Of a stretch of DNA of 64,000 nt, positions 8,101-16,476 are shown piece after piece. Positions within the stretch are counted from its first letter, which is position 1, and each line of letters opens with the position of its first letter. The position numbers were made by a program, and so were the translations under genes. The notes below the pieces were generated by a model that saw only the letters and a program-made list of their open reading frames with translations, was not told the DNA's origin and searched no databases. The stretch is taken from the NCBI GenBank assembly GCA_016714535.1, contig JADKDR010000019.1, positions 62,001 to 126,000 on the forward strand. Direction: 5' to 3'. The DNA is from Bacteroidota bacterium (GTDB lineage Bacteria; Bacteroidota; Bacteroidia; AKYH767-A; OLB10).

Positions 8101-10409
8101 ATATTTTAGGAACCTTTGGCAATGGTGTTAACTGGTACAATCAAACTTTTCTTAATAGTAGTTTTCAGGCCGGTTGGGATGGAACGTCAGGTGGATGGAT
8201 AAAATCAGAATGGAACATGAGTGCATTTAATAACACACCTAACATTCAATTCAGATTTGTATTTACTTCCGATAATTTTGTTGGATTTGGTGAAGATGGC
8301 TTCTCGTTTGACGACTTCTGTTTACGTGTTCCTCCTCCTATCGATGCAGGATTAGAATCCATTGATCAGCCTGCAAGTGGTGCTCCTGCTAACACATCTG
8401 TTGGTGTTACAGTAACCTTGAGAAATTATGGTTCAAGTATTCTTACGAGTGTGCCTATCACATATGATTTTCTTGGAAATTTGGTGGTAACTACCTGGCA
8501 AGGAAATTTGAATCCAAATGCAACAACCTCAGTAGTATTAAATGGAACTATCACCTTACCTATAGGACAAAACTCTCTTTGCGCTTATACTGGAGTTGCT
8601 AATGATGGCGATCCATTAAACGATACTATTTGTAAAAACATTGTTGGTATACCTACTTTAATACCAACCTATACTGATGACTTTGATGGTGGTAATAACT
8701 ATTGGACTACATCAAACGTTAACCCTGCAACTAAATGGGAGTTAGGTACACCAAACTTTGGATTGACTAACTCATCGCATTCAGCACCTAACAGTTGGGA
8801 TGTTAACTTAAACTCAGGTTATCAGTCAAATGCAGAGTGTTACTTAATATCCCCCTATTTTGATTTCAATAATGCGGCACAAGCAGAAATCAGAATGTGG
8901 ATTAATTACAATACAGAAGGAAGTTGGGATGGTTGTCGTGTAGATTATACAACTAATGGCACCTTATGGATTACCGCGGGCGCAATGGGTCAGGGAACCA
9001 ACTGGTATAATTTTAGTTCCTTGTTTAGCAGCAATAAACCAGGTTGGGCAGGAAATAGCGGTGGTTGGAAATTGGCTACAAGCCCCTCTTTAACTATGCT
9101 TGATTATTCGCCAAATCCTGTGCAGTTCAGAATACCATTTACTGCAGATGGGGCGGTTAATCTCGATGGTTTTTCAGTAGATGATTTTCAATTGTATGTA
9201 CCGATTCAGGTATCGGCTGCATCAACAAGTATTAAGCCCAACAATAATATTTTGGTACCAGGCACACAGTATATTAAAGGACGCATTACTAATAAAGGAA
9301 CAACAAAACTTAATTATTGCTTTGCCACTTTATCTGTTGATGGAAATCTGATTGTTACCGATTCGGTGCACTTTGTAAATCCTTTGAAACTTGATAGCAG
9401 TGCATGGCATGTATTCAGTTTACCGTGGCCCAATGCTTCGCCCGGAGCTCATACATTATGCATGTACACCAGTTTGCCCAATGGACAAAACGATTTAAAT
9501 AACCTGGATGATACTACTTGTAGTATATACACAGTGTTTGATAGCACCTCGGTTTATCCTTATTGCAATGATTTCGAAAGCGGTCCACTCTGGCCTCAAT
9601 TAAATGCCTATACCTATGCATCGCCAACGTCATGGCAATTAGGAAATCCTGCCAAACCTAATGTAGCTGGCACACACTCAGGTGTAAAAGCTTGGGTAAC
9701 CAAATTAAGTGGCAATTACAATTCTCCCGATTCAAGTGCCCTGTTTGCACCGGTACTAAACGTACAAGGAGGAAAATGCTATAAGGTTAAATTCTGGCAT
9801 AACTTCTATACTGAGCAATGGCAAGATGGTGGTACGCTGGAATACTCTGCCGATAGCGGTGTTACTTGGAAAGCTCTTGGATTGCATATTGATCCTAACT
9901 GGTTTAATTCATACTTTATTACTGCATTTGGCGGGCCTCCACCTACTCCGGGATGGACAGGAAACAGTAATGGTTGGATAGAGTCAAGTCGCGAATTCCC
10001 ATCATGGTTTACTGGTGGATTAATGTTGCGTTTCCGTTTTGGAAGTGATATAACCGTAAGCAGCGAAGGTTGGGCTATAGATGATTTCTGTTTCGAAGAA
10101 CTACAAGGTCCTTGTACAATTGTTTCGCTTGAAGACAATTCAAACAACTACATGTTCTTATATCAAAACAAACCAAATCCGGCCAATGATTTCACCTCTA
10201 TTGATTTTGTTATACCTAAAGCCGGAGAAGTTACTTTTGAATTTACTGATGTGTTAGGTAAGCAAGTATTATCGCCAGAAACTAGCTTCTATGGCGAAGG
10301 CATTAATACTATACAGGTTAATTGCAAGTCATTACAGGCAGGTATTTATTATTATACCATGTCTACCGAAGCAGGTAAGTTGACTCAAAAGATGCTTATA
10401 GTAGAATAA
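5109..10409 (+). CDS. Giant modular T9SS cargo protein with five ~290-residue repeats
   Basis: A 1766-residue secreted protein. Residues 1-20 form a signal peptide (MKKILLVIALITIYAMKTQA). After a first jelly-roll-like region come five modules starting with YCDNFD-type motifs near residues 315, 607, 899, 1188 and 1485. Each has a WELG.P.FG..NS.HS.PN.WD motif, a DG.RI.Y..D.G.TW strand and a DGFS.DDFC strand, and most are followed by a CARDB-like Ig fold. The fold resembles MAM/concanavalin-like jelly rolls, suggesting adhesion or glycan binding, but no catalytic motif is visible. The last ~80 residues (YQNKPNPANDFTSIDF to KMLIVE) are a type A T9SS sorting domain. A strong terminator follows. 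Modules 2-4 are the most alike, pointing to internal duplication. Confidence 0.9.
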   Translation: MKKILLVIALITIYAMKTQAQGCVLTEDFEINDSTTVIKPTWVDNTLLFNGGAHSFHGTYVAADSATLSTNAVDLSGLTFVKLRFWHICKIEFFDDAIVEVSADNGLTWTRLTVAEYLGSSGNFGTGNKFTEASYSTWLPGQSTTPDNTWWKYEEFDISALVGNSSAALVRFNVKDKTNNGMNGRYGWVLDDICIQAAPCELIPPVIVPITIYPPVVYNAGPFNVTADVTDQSGILAVNLNYTINGGAPTTVSMINQGGNIYGGSIPAVNIGDTVCYSIEAIDFTVCGGNFAYWPGPTITDYTCFRTKAGIIFPYCDNFDIDSLWTDSTITGSSWELGTPAFGATNSSYSAPNSWDIDLTNAYTIGTEAYLVSPVFNFGGAFNAELDFWINYNTESFADGTRIQYSIDNGTTWQDFQLNGTEVNWYDNWMGSCNCPAWNGNSGGWKHVQRVLTESNLQNQFNPVRIRFVFTSDQFQSFTSDGVSIDNFCLKLPPDIDLATLRIESPPGAVPAGNIVPVDVWIVNKGLQAVSAFDVFYSDGGAPVGPFNYSGSPVQPNDSVLVNCGNYTVNSGTVNFCAWPTIANDGKSFNDTLCKDVTGVPTVLLTYCDNFDGNNFWTAIPSPNGPSVWELGTPNFGSTNSAHSPPNAWDVDLNSGYGSNSETYLVSPFFDMTLAVNGEIGFWHNRNCESNWDGTRIDYTTDGGTTWLVLGTVGDPNATNWYTISSLISSGLPGWDGNSGGWVYSTYNMNQFNGTPALQIRYCFTSDGAVNLDGYSIDDFCFKQPLPDDVAVIRIDQPGTFAPIGNISPVEVIIKNVGTNTQTSIDVGYSYNGVTNPNVTWTGTLAPNQTASVTLLPNSTVVVGTNPLCAYTALSIDMDKTNDTICKPITGLSTFTPTYCDNFDGVSEWLPITQSTTAWELGSPNFGQTNSAHSPPNAWDVNLNSSYGQGDTAYLLSPFFDMSTSQNATLQFWQNRNSQQFSDGTRIDYTINGGATWNILGTFGNGVNWYNQTFLNSSFQAGWDGTSGGWIKSEWNMSAFNNTPNIQFRFVFTSDNFVGFGEDGFSFDDFCLRVPPPIDAGLESIDQPASGAPANTSVGVTVTLRNYGSSILTSVPITYDFLGNLVVTTWQGNLNPNATTSVVLNGTITLPIGQNSLCAYTGVANDGDPLNDTICKNIVGIPTLIPTYTDDFDGGNNYWTTSNVNPATKWELGTPNFGLTNSSHSAPNSWDVNLNSGYQSNAECYLISPYFDFNNAAQAEIRMWINYNTEGSWDGCRVDYTTNGTLWITAGAMGQGTNWYNFSSLFSSNKPGWAGNSGGWKLATSPSLTMLDYSPNPVQFRIPFTADGAVNLDGFSVDDFQLYVPIQVSAASTSIKPNNNILVPGTQYIKGRITNKGTTKLNYCFATLSVDGNLIVTDSVHFVNPLKLDSSAWHVFSLPWPNASPGAHTLCMYTSLPNGQNDLNNLDDTTCSIYTVFDSTSVYPYCNDFESGPLWPQLNAYTYASPTSWQLGNPAKPNVAGTHSGVKAWVTKLSGNYNSPDSSALFAPVLNVQGGKCYKVKFWHNFYTEQWQDGGTLEYSADSGVTWKALGLHIDPNWFNSYFITAFGGPPPTPGWTGNSNGWIESSREFPSWFTGGLMLRFRFGSDITVSSEGWAIDDFCFEELQGPCTIVSLEDNSNNYMFLYQNKPNPANDFTSIDFVIPKAGEVTFEFTDVLGKQVLSPETSFYGEGINTIQVNCKSLQAGIYYYTMSTEAGKLTQKMLIVE

Positions 10410-10433
10410 AGAATTATTTGATTCATTAAAGGA

Positions 10434-10470
10434 AATCCCATTGCTCAATGCAGTGGGATTCTCTTTTTTT
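10434..10470 (+). terminator. Rho-independent terminator
   Basis: AATCCCA pairs with TGGGATT around a 13-base loop, followed by CTCTTTTTTT, 24 bases after the stop of the giant T9SS gene. Confidence 0.75.
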
Positions 10471-10623
10471 AAGAAGATAGCATTGATAATAAAAATATCA
10501 ATGCTATTTTTAAGAACCACTCTCAAACATCTTTTTCCACTATTATTCATTGCCTTTATCTAAAAATATCTTAAACCAAGTTGGAGCCAATTATTATATT
10601 TACAGCTATCAAAACTCTACCGC

Positions 10624-12738
10624 ATGAATTTTATAATCAGGCTTATCATTTTATTTTTTGTAACGAACACTATATACCTTGTTGCCAACGGCCAACAAGG
10701 AATGTGGACGTGGGTGCATGGCAGCACCACAGTAAACTTATCGGGTACTAATGCTGTTCCAAATGCTTTTGATCCGGCCAATGAACCACCATCACTTTAC
10801 GAGCCCATCTATTGGCGCGATGCCAACGGGTGGCTTTGGATATATGGAGGCTATCATCAAAATCCAGGCAAAGTAGAGTTTGCCGAAATGTGGTGTTATA
10901 ATCCATATATAAATCAATGGAAAATGGTAAAGTCGTTTAGTTTGCTTCCAGATTATGGCACTAAGGGAGTTGCGGCATCAACCAATTCGCCCGGTGCTCG
11001 CACCTATTGCCCACCTACATGGGTTGATAACAATGGCATGTTTTGGGTTTTTGGTGGTCTTGATTTTTTATTTGGAGGATGGTGTGCCGACCTTTGGATG
11101 TACAATCCAGCAACAGGACTCTGGACATGGGTAAGTGGCAGTAATCTATTTGGAAGTGCAACTCCGGACTATGGTATAATGGGTGTTCCAAGCCCAAGTA
11201 ATAATCCTGGTAACCGACTTGAATGCAACAGTTCCTTTGTTGATTTAAATAATGACTTATGGCTTTTTGGTGGTCAGACTTACAACACCGTTGTTAGTTC
11301 TCCCAACTATAACGACCTATGGCATTACAATCGGAACACTGATGAATGGACGTGGATGCATGGTTCAAGTGTGAGCGATGTGTATGGAAACTTTGGAACC
11401 TTAGGAGTAGCATCTATAAATAACGATCCACCATCACGATGGTGTTATGCAAGCAGCCGCGATCAAAATGGTTCATTTCGCATTTATGGTGGAAAACATT
11501 CTGATAACGGTACCATTGAAGTGTACAATGATGTTTGGCAATTTACACCAGCAACCAATGAATGGATGTGGGCCAGAGGCAGCAGCAATAGCAACAACAA
11601 CGGTAACTACTCAGTTCCTTTTTGTCAGGTTGGTGGTACCGGTAATCCGGGAGGACGTTTCGAAAATAAAGCAATAGCAAACGATGCTTGTGGCAACATC
11701 TATAATTATGGAGGAATTAAACTGGGAGGCTTTTACTCTGATATGTGGGTATATATAGCTTCGCTAAATGAATGGCGGTTGTTGCATGGCAATCAGCAAA
11801 TAAATCAAGGCGCTAATTATGGTATTAAAGGTGTGCCTAATGCTAACAATAAACCGCAAGGCCGCGCAGGTGGCGTTGGATTTCTGGATACCCTCGGTCG
11901 GTATTATATGTATGGTGGTAGCGTTACCGGAAACATACAAGCAGTAAACGATGTGTGGATGTTTGAACTAAACGCATCCTGTATTATACCACCTTGTGTT
12001 ACGCAAGGCGCATTACCGGTGGCGGCCTTTAGCAGCAGCGATACCATTTTGTGCGAAAAAGGAAGTATCGATTTTTTTGATAACTCGCAAGGTAATCCTT
12101 CAGCGTGGAACTGGACTTTTACCGGTGCAGCACCTTCAAGTAGCACACTACAAAATCCTTCAGGCATTTATTTTCCCAATTATGGAACTTTCGCAATTTC
12201 GCTTACTGCAACCAATGCTAACGGACAAAGCACTAACTCCTATAACGTGACGGTTGCTCCCCTGCCTCCTGCTCCTACCCTAACCATTAACGGTACCAAT
12301 ATATGTAGCAGTCTTGCCTATGGCTATCAATGGTTTTTTAATGGAAATGTAATTCCTAATGCAACTCAACAATGTATAACTGCTGCACAACCAGGTAACT
12401 ATTTTGTTATTATTACTGATTCGCTTGGATGTCAGGCACCGAGCAACACATTTGTCTATACATCCATAAGTGAAACGGTAAATGGCAGTTCGATAACGCT
12501 AATGCCAAATCCTGCTGCAGATGATGTAGCGGTTATTTTTGAAGATGCGTATATAGGAACTGTGACAATAACGATGGTAGACAACAAAGGTGCTATTGTA
12601 TTAAATCAATTGAAAGAAAAGAAAAGTAAGAAATTGCTACATCGCATTTTGTTAGGGGAATATTCAAACGGCACCTATCACCTAATAATTGAATATGGAA
12701 ACAAGGCTATTCGCAAGCAACTGGAAATATTAAAATAG
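10624..12738 (+). CDS. Kelch-repeat and PKD-domain T9SS cargo protein
   Basis: A 704-residue secreted protein. A signal peptide (about residues 1-23, ending VANG) is followed by six kelch-type repeats. Each has a W/F.YGG or FGG motif and a later DLW.Y....W.W strand, predicting a six-bladed beta-propeller over roughly residues 25-450. Next come a PKD/Ig-like domain (about 465-540, with AWNWTFTGA), a short Ig-like segment, and a C-terminal T9SS sorting domain starting at SITLMPNPAADDVAV. Kelch propellers mediate protein or glycan binding; there is no enzyme signature. It is monocistronic, 214 bases after the previous gene. Confidence 0.9.
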   Translation: MNFIIRLIILFFVTNTIYLVANGQQGMWTWVHGSTTVNLSGTNAVPNAFDPANEPPSLYEPIYWRDANGWLWIYGGYHQNPGKVEFAEMWCYNPYINQWKMVKSFSLLPDYGTKGVAASTNSPGARTYCPPTWVDNNGMFWVFGGLDFLFGGWCADLWMYNPATGLWTWVSGSNLFGSATPDYGIMGVPSPSNNPGNRLECNSSFVDLNNDLWLFGGQTYNTVVSSPNYNDLWHYNRNTDEWTWMHGSSVSDVYGNFGTLGVASINNDPPSRWCYASSRDQNGSFRIYGGKHSDNGTIEVYNDVWQFTPATNEWMWARGSSNSNNNGNYSVPFCQVGGTGNPGGRFENKAIANDACGNIYNYGGIKLGGFYSDMWVYIASLNEWRLLHGNQQINQGANYGIKGVPNANNKPQGRAGGVGFLDTLGRYYMYGGSVTGNIQAVNDVWMFELNASCIIPPCVTQGALPVAAFSSSDTILCEKGSIDFFDNSQGNPSAWNWTFTGAAPSSSTLQNPSGIYFPNYGTFAISLTATNANGQSTNSYNVTVAPLPPAPTLTINGTNICSSLAYGYQWFFNGNVIPNATQQCITAAQPGNYFVIITDSLGCQAPSNTFVYTSISETVNGSSITLMPNPAADDVAVIFEDAYIGTVTITMVDNKGAIVLNQLKEKKSKKLLHRILLGEYSNGTYHLIIEYGNKAIRKQLEILK

Positions 12739-12766
12739 TAAATAATATTCAGTTACTAAAACCATG

Positions 12767-13477
12767 TCAGTTGTGACTTAAAGCCATTCGCTTTTCACCA
12801 ACTTCAAGTATCTTATCAATAAATTCATAAGGTTTATAATTCTCGATGGCAGCCTGATGAAATATACAAGTTGCAGGAGTCATACCCGGTAAGGAATTTA
12901 CTTCTATAAATAAAACTTCCACTATATCAGGATATTTAATTCGCACAAAAGCATCGATGCGGCAATAGCCTTCAACCATGAGCAATTCAGCCGCTTTGCG
13001 AAATTCTTCCTTTACCTTCATGCTAATGCGGGCATTAACTTCTTTATCTTTCGCATATCGGGCCGGTGTAATGTTTTGCCCCTGCCCTGCTAAGAACTTT
13101 TCTTCGAGAGATAGCACTTCGCCTTCGCTTAATGCCTCACTTGCTTCAAAAATGGTAAATTGTTTTTTTCCATTTGCATCAATGTGCATGAGCATTCCAC
13201 CGGTAATCTCCAGAAAATGATCGCAATTTCCTGCTACAATTAAACTCTCGATAAGCACTGCTTCTTTGACCGGAAATTCTTCTTTTGGTTTTAATTTCAA
13301 TATGCGTGCTGCCTCTTCATCCCAATCCTCTTCCCTATTTCTAAATAACATGGTTAAATACGCACTCAATTGCTCTTTACGCGAAATTAGTTTAACAGCA
13401 GATGAGCAGCCATCATCAACAGGTTTTGCAATTAAAGGCAACGGAAATTCTTCGACCAGGTTATTTATAAATGTCAC
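12767..13477 (-). CDS. D-Ala-D-Ala ligase, C-terminal part of second unit (downstream piece of a split gene)
   Basis: A 236-residue frame encoding the central and C-terminal ATP-grasp domains of a D-Ala-D-Ala ligase: PLPLIAKPVDDGCSS (ATP-binding lysine strand), then FIEVNSLPGMTPATC (metal-binding E and N). It starts with GTG overlapping the upstream TGA as GTGA, so it could be translationally coupled. The same frame continues upstream without a stop for seven more codons (KDYAENA) to the AAAA run at about 13498-13501, exactly where the upstream frame loses homology. One extra A would join both into a protein of about 898 residues. I read this as the 3' part of a frameshifted double ligase, not a free-standing gene. 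Confidence 0.8.
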   Translation of the reverse strand: MTFINNLVEEFPLPLIAKPVDDGCSSAVKLISRKEQLSAYLTMLFRNREEDWDEEAARILKLKPKEEFPVKEAVLIESLIVAGNCDHFLEITGGMLMHIDANGKKQFTIFEASEALSEGEVLSLEEKFLAGQGQNITPARYAKDKEVNARISMKVKEEFRKAAELLMVEGYCRIDAFVRIKYPDIVEVLFIEVNSLPGMTPATCIFHQAAIENYKPYEFIDKILEVGEKRMALSHN

Positions 13478-15462
13478 AGCATTTTCAGCATAGTCCTTTT
13501 ATAGAACATCTTATGTTTAGCTGCATGCAATCCTGCATGTAAGAGAATCTCGTTTGTTTCAAATTTATTGATAGTAGTTTGCGAAGAATGAACATCACTA
13601 CCATTATATGGTAAGTTAATTTTATTTAGCTCAGCTTGCACCTGCCCATCTTCTCCCGGGCGGCCATGTAAAGCTATAAATACAGCATCTGCTTTATTTT
13701 TTAAATCGGCATAACTTATCTCATAGGGAGCAGTTAAATTTTCGTTTGACGAAAAAGTTTGCGTAATATTTTGTAACCTGATTATGGTGTTATCAATAAC
13801 CGGATGATGAATATAGTTATTCACCTTCTCAAGTATATCATCTGCATTATCTTTCAGCATTACGTTTATTGGAATGATATGCAAGTGATGCTTTTGTCGG
13901 TTACCACTTACAAAAACAGGAAAAGGCAAGTACTTAGTAGAACTGGCAAGTTTCTCGAAAATATTACGTCCACTTTCAACCGAGATGTGTCGTTCGCTAC
14001 TATAACCACCTAACATAACTGCAACACGCAATTTATTTTCAGACTTTGATTTACCTGCAACAATAGCATCCATCAGTTGCTTATGCAACTGTAAGGAAGT
14101 ATCTCCATCCTTAATATCCCCATACCTGCTGCTTAACGAAGTGGCAATAATATACGTGATAAACTGCGAAGGTGTTAATCCTATTTCCGAAGCTTGATGA
14201 AAGAAAAAACTTGAAGGAAGCATGCCCGAAGTAGTATTCGGGTCGTTCAAAAATATTTCTCCGCTATCAGTAATGAAACCATCAATGCGTGCATAAACTG
14301 AAAAATGCAATTCTGTAAATAATCGCTCGCATTCAGCCGAAATTCGTTCAATCTGCTCAAGTGGTAATTCAATTGGGGTAATTTTTCGCGAAAGACCTGG
14401 CAAATACTTGCTGCGATAATCAAATACCTCTTTGCCTTTGCGAATTTCGGTGGGAGGCAATGCAACAGACTTAGCATTTTCATCTTCTATTACAATGCAA
14501 CTAAATTCTTTGCCTTTAATAAACGACTCTATAATCACATCTGACTCAAAGTTTAATGCTTCTAGTTGTATCCTCTGTTTCGATTGTAAACTGTGTTCAA
14601 TAAAATCAAATAATTCATCAGGATGATAGATGACTTTTTTACCACACCTAATTGGCATGCCTATGCCATCTCGTATATCGGCCAACAATCGCACATAAGT
14701 TATGCGCGCATTATGATCGAGATCTTGCCATACAGTGGCTTCAATGGTTCGAATAAAAAAGGCTTTTTCAACTGCATCTGTAAACTTTTGTGCATCCTCA
14801 CTTTCGCAAACACTTATGCCTATGCTGCTTCCTTGATTAGCTGCCTTTACCACTATTGGCAGCGAGCAGGTAGTAATTGCGTTTTTTAAAAACGCTGTTT
14901 TAGTATCCGTCCGTTGCCATTCGCTTCGCGGTATCAAATAATAGGCAGGTACATTGAAACCAGCATGATGCATTAGTTTTTTCTGAACTGCCTTATTCAT
15001 TCCAATAGCAGAACTTAATATTCCACTTCCACTATAAGGAATACGATGATACTCAAAGAGTCCTTGCAAGCGCCCATCTTCGCCATCGCTACCATGAAGA
15101 CATAAAAAGGCAAAATCAATATACTTGTCTAACTCATCTGCTTTAATTAATTTTCCTAACTGCCTTGTGTATTTAGCTTGCTGCGACTTGCTCTTAATAC
15201 TTTCGGCATAAATCTGAAAATCGAATTTCGATTGTTCTATTTCTTCGGGATTTGGATAAAAATCGCGAATGGTACCCTTGTAGATATATTGCCATTGTAT
15301 AAGGCAAAAATTTCCGGCACTATCTACAAAAAATGGCACTGGCTCAAACAAATCTTTACTAAGGTTGTCGTAAACAGTGCGACCTCCGGCAAAAGAAATT
15401 TCACGTTCGCGCGAAGCGCCACCAAAAAATATTCCTACTCTGATTTTTTTTGCTACTGCCAT
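13474..15462 (-). CDS. Tandem D-alanine-D-alanine ligase (first unit plus N-terminus of second)
   Basis: Ligases of this family join two D-alanines for peptidoglycan precursors in the cytoplasm, using ATP. This 662-residue frame holds one full unit (about 1-455): VGIFFGGASREREISFAGG, LHGSDGEDGRLQGLFE, the ATP-grasp strand IVVKAANQGSSIG and a FLNDPNTTSGM metal site, where Asp replaces the usual Glu. A second unit begins near residue 480 with VAVMLGGYSSERHISVESG and LHGRPGEDGQVQAEL, then ends abruptly after HKMFYK. The rest of the second unit is in the next frame downstream. A double Ddl on one chain is unusual: normal Ddl is about 300-370 residues. Each unit differs, so the halves may have specialised. 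Confidence 0.85.
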   Translation of the reverse strand: MAVAKKIRVGIFFGGASREREISFAGGRTVYDNLSKDLFEPVPFFVDSAGNFCLIQWQYIYKGTIRDFYPNPEEIEQSKFDFQIYAESIKSKSQQAKYTRQLGKLIKADELDKYIDFAFLCLHGSDGEDGRLQGLFEYHRIPYSGSGILSSAIGMNKAVQKKLMHHAGFNVPAYYLIPRSEWQRTDTKTAFLKNAITTCSLPIVVKAANQGSSIGISVCESEDAQKFTDAVEKAFFIRTIEATVWQDLDHNARITYVRLLADIRDGIGMPIRCGKKVIYHPDELFDFIEHSLQSKQRIQLEALNFESDVIIESFIKGKEFSCIVIEDENAKSVALPPTEIRKGKEVFDYRSKYLPGLSRKITPIELPLEQIERISAECERLFTELHFSVYARIDGFITDSGEIFLNDPNTTSGMLPSSFFFHQASEIGLTPSQFITYIIATSLSSRYGDIKDGDTSLQLHKQLMDAIVAGKSKSENKLRVAVMLGGYSSERHISVESGRNIFEKLASSTKYLPFPVFVSGNRQKHHLHIIPINVMLKDNADDILEKVNNYIHHPVIDNTIIRLQNITQTFSSNENLTAPYEISYADLKNKADAVFIALHGRPGEDGQVQAELNKINLPYNGSDVHSSQTTINKFETNEILLHAGLHAAKHKMFYKRTMLKML

Positions 15463-15494
15463 ATATTGTTTCTAATTTGCTATTGGTTTGTAAG

Positions 15495-15502
15495 CAAGGC
15501 TA
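15495..15502 (-). promoter_or_regulatory. Weak -7 element upstream of the double ligase gene
   Basis: Minus-strand TAGCCTTG, one mismatch to TAnnTTTG, 33 bases before the ATG. Confidence 0.3.
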
Positions 15503-15535
15503 TCTAGCTTGTATGTGCAGCCTCACACTCAAAAC

Positions 15536-15562
15536 CTTCGTGGTTCAAAAAAAACCATGAAG
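15536..15562. repeat. Intergenic hairpin (REP-like)
   Basis: CTTCGTGGTT and AACCATGAAG form a ten-pair stem (one G-T pair) around an A-rich loop, between the squalene-synthase-family gene and the ligase gene. It could act as a terminator or be a dispersed repeat; it lacks a long T-run on either side. Confidence 0.4.
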
Positions 15563-15630
15563 CCGCAAACTTATGGTATAAGACAGAAACCCTGACTACT
15601 TAGCCTGCAATATTACTAACAGCAAAAGGT

Positions 15631-16476
15631 TTAAGAAATTCCCATTTTAAAACGAGCATGGGTGCGTAATAGCAAAAGGAATTTCATAGAATCGGCAATG
15701 CGAAAACGTTTTTTTAAGACTTCGGAAGCCGACACTCCTTTTATTTTTTTAAGTAACTCGAGGTAGTAAATGTAGGCCGTGTAAACACCTGGACGCACAT
15801 CTTCGGGCAATTGCATAATGCCATGATAAGCTTCAGCAAAATCTGCATCTATATCGGCTTCAATGGCTTTTTTTGCATTATCATCAAATACTGCAAAGTC
15901 AACACTGGGGAAATAAACACGGCCTCTGTCTGCAAAATCTGATTTCATATCACGTAGGAAATTTACTTTTTGAAAAGCTGCGCCCAATTTACGCGCAGGT
16001 TCGCGCAGTCGTTGGTACTCGTTAACATTGCCACTTACAAATACATGAAGGCACATTAAACCTACCACTTCGGCACTACCATATATGTATTTAGTATAAA
16101 GTTCCTTGTTGTATACCTTCTTGTCAAGATCCATTTCCATACTTAATAAAAATGCATCGATAAGTTCTCGTTCAATATTATACTCATTAACGATCAGTTG
16201 AAAAGCATGAAGAACTGTATTGGTACTTATTTTATCTTCAATTGCTTTATACGTTTGGGCAACAAAATCTTTAAGCAACTCAGCTTTATTAAACTCATGA
16301 AAAGAATCTACTATTTCATCTGCAAGGCGTACAAAGCCATAAATAGCAAAAATGGGCATATGATACTTTTGTCCCAAAGTCTTAATTCCGTGAGTAAACG
16401 AAGTACTGTATGATTCAGTAATTTTCTTACTCAACTCAAAACAAATGTCATTGTATTGTTTAAGATTGGCATTCAT
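15631..16476 (-). CDS. Squalene/phytoene synthase family protein
   Basis: Head-to-head prenyl transferase condensing two prenyl diphosphates (to phytoene, squalene or a relative). The ATG giving MNANLKQY was chosen; an ATG five codons earlier would overlap the neighbouring gene. The 281 residues carry both Mg-binding motifs: DEIVD at residues 53-57 and NFLRDMKSD with R175, D176 and D180. The YGSAEVVGLM segment is typical of the family. No desaturase (crtI), lycopene cyclase or hopanoid gene is nearby, so the product cannot be fixed from context. CrtB-like phytoene synthase is the most likely reading for Bacteroidota. Confidence 0.85.
   Translation of the reverse strand: MNANLKQYNDICFELSKKITESYSTSFTHGIKTLGQKYHMPIFAIYGFVRLADEIVDSFHEFNKAELLKDFVAQTYKAIEDKISTNTVLHAFQLIVNEYNIERELIDAFLLSMEMDLDKKVYNKELYTKYIYGSAEVVGLMCLHVFVSGNVNEYQRLREPARKLGAAFQKVNFLRDMKSDFADRGRVYFPSVDFAVFDDNAKKAIEADIDADFAEAYHGIMQLPEDVRPGVYTAYIYYLELLKKIKGVSASEVLKKRFRIADSMKFLLLLRTHARFKMGIS

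Noticed and set aside
13490..13505. Programmed -1 frameshift in the double ligase
   Set aside because: No X-XXY-YYZ slippery heptamer is present at TTCTATAAAAGG; a missing base in the A-run is simpler.
15631..16476. A carotenoid or hopanoid gene cluster around the squalene/phytoene synthase
   Set aside because: No desaturase, cyclase or other isoprenoid gene is adjacent.
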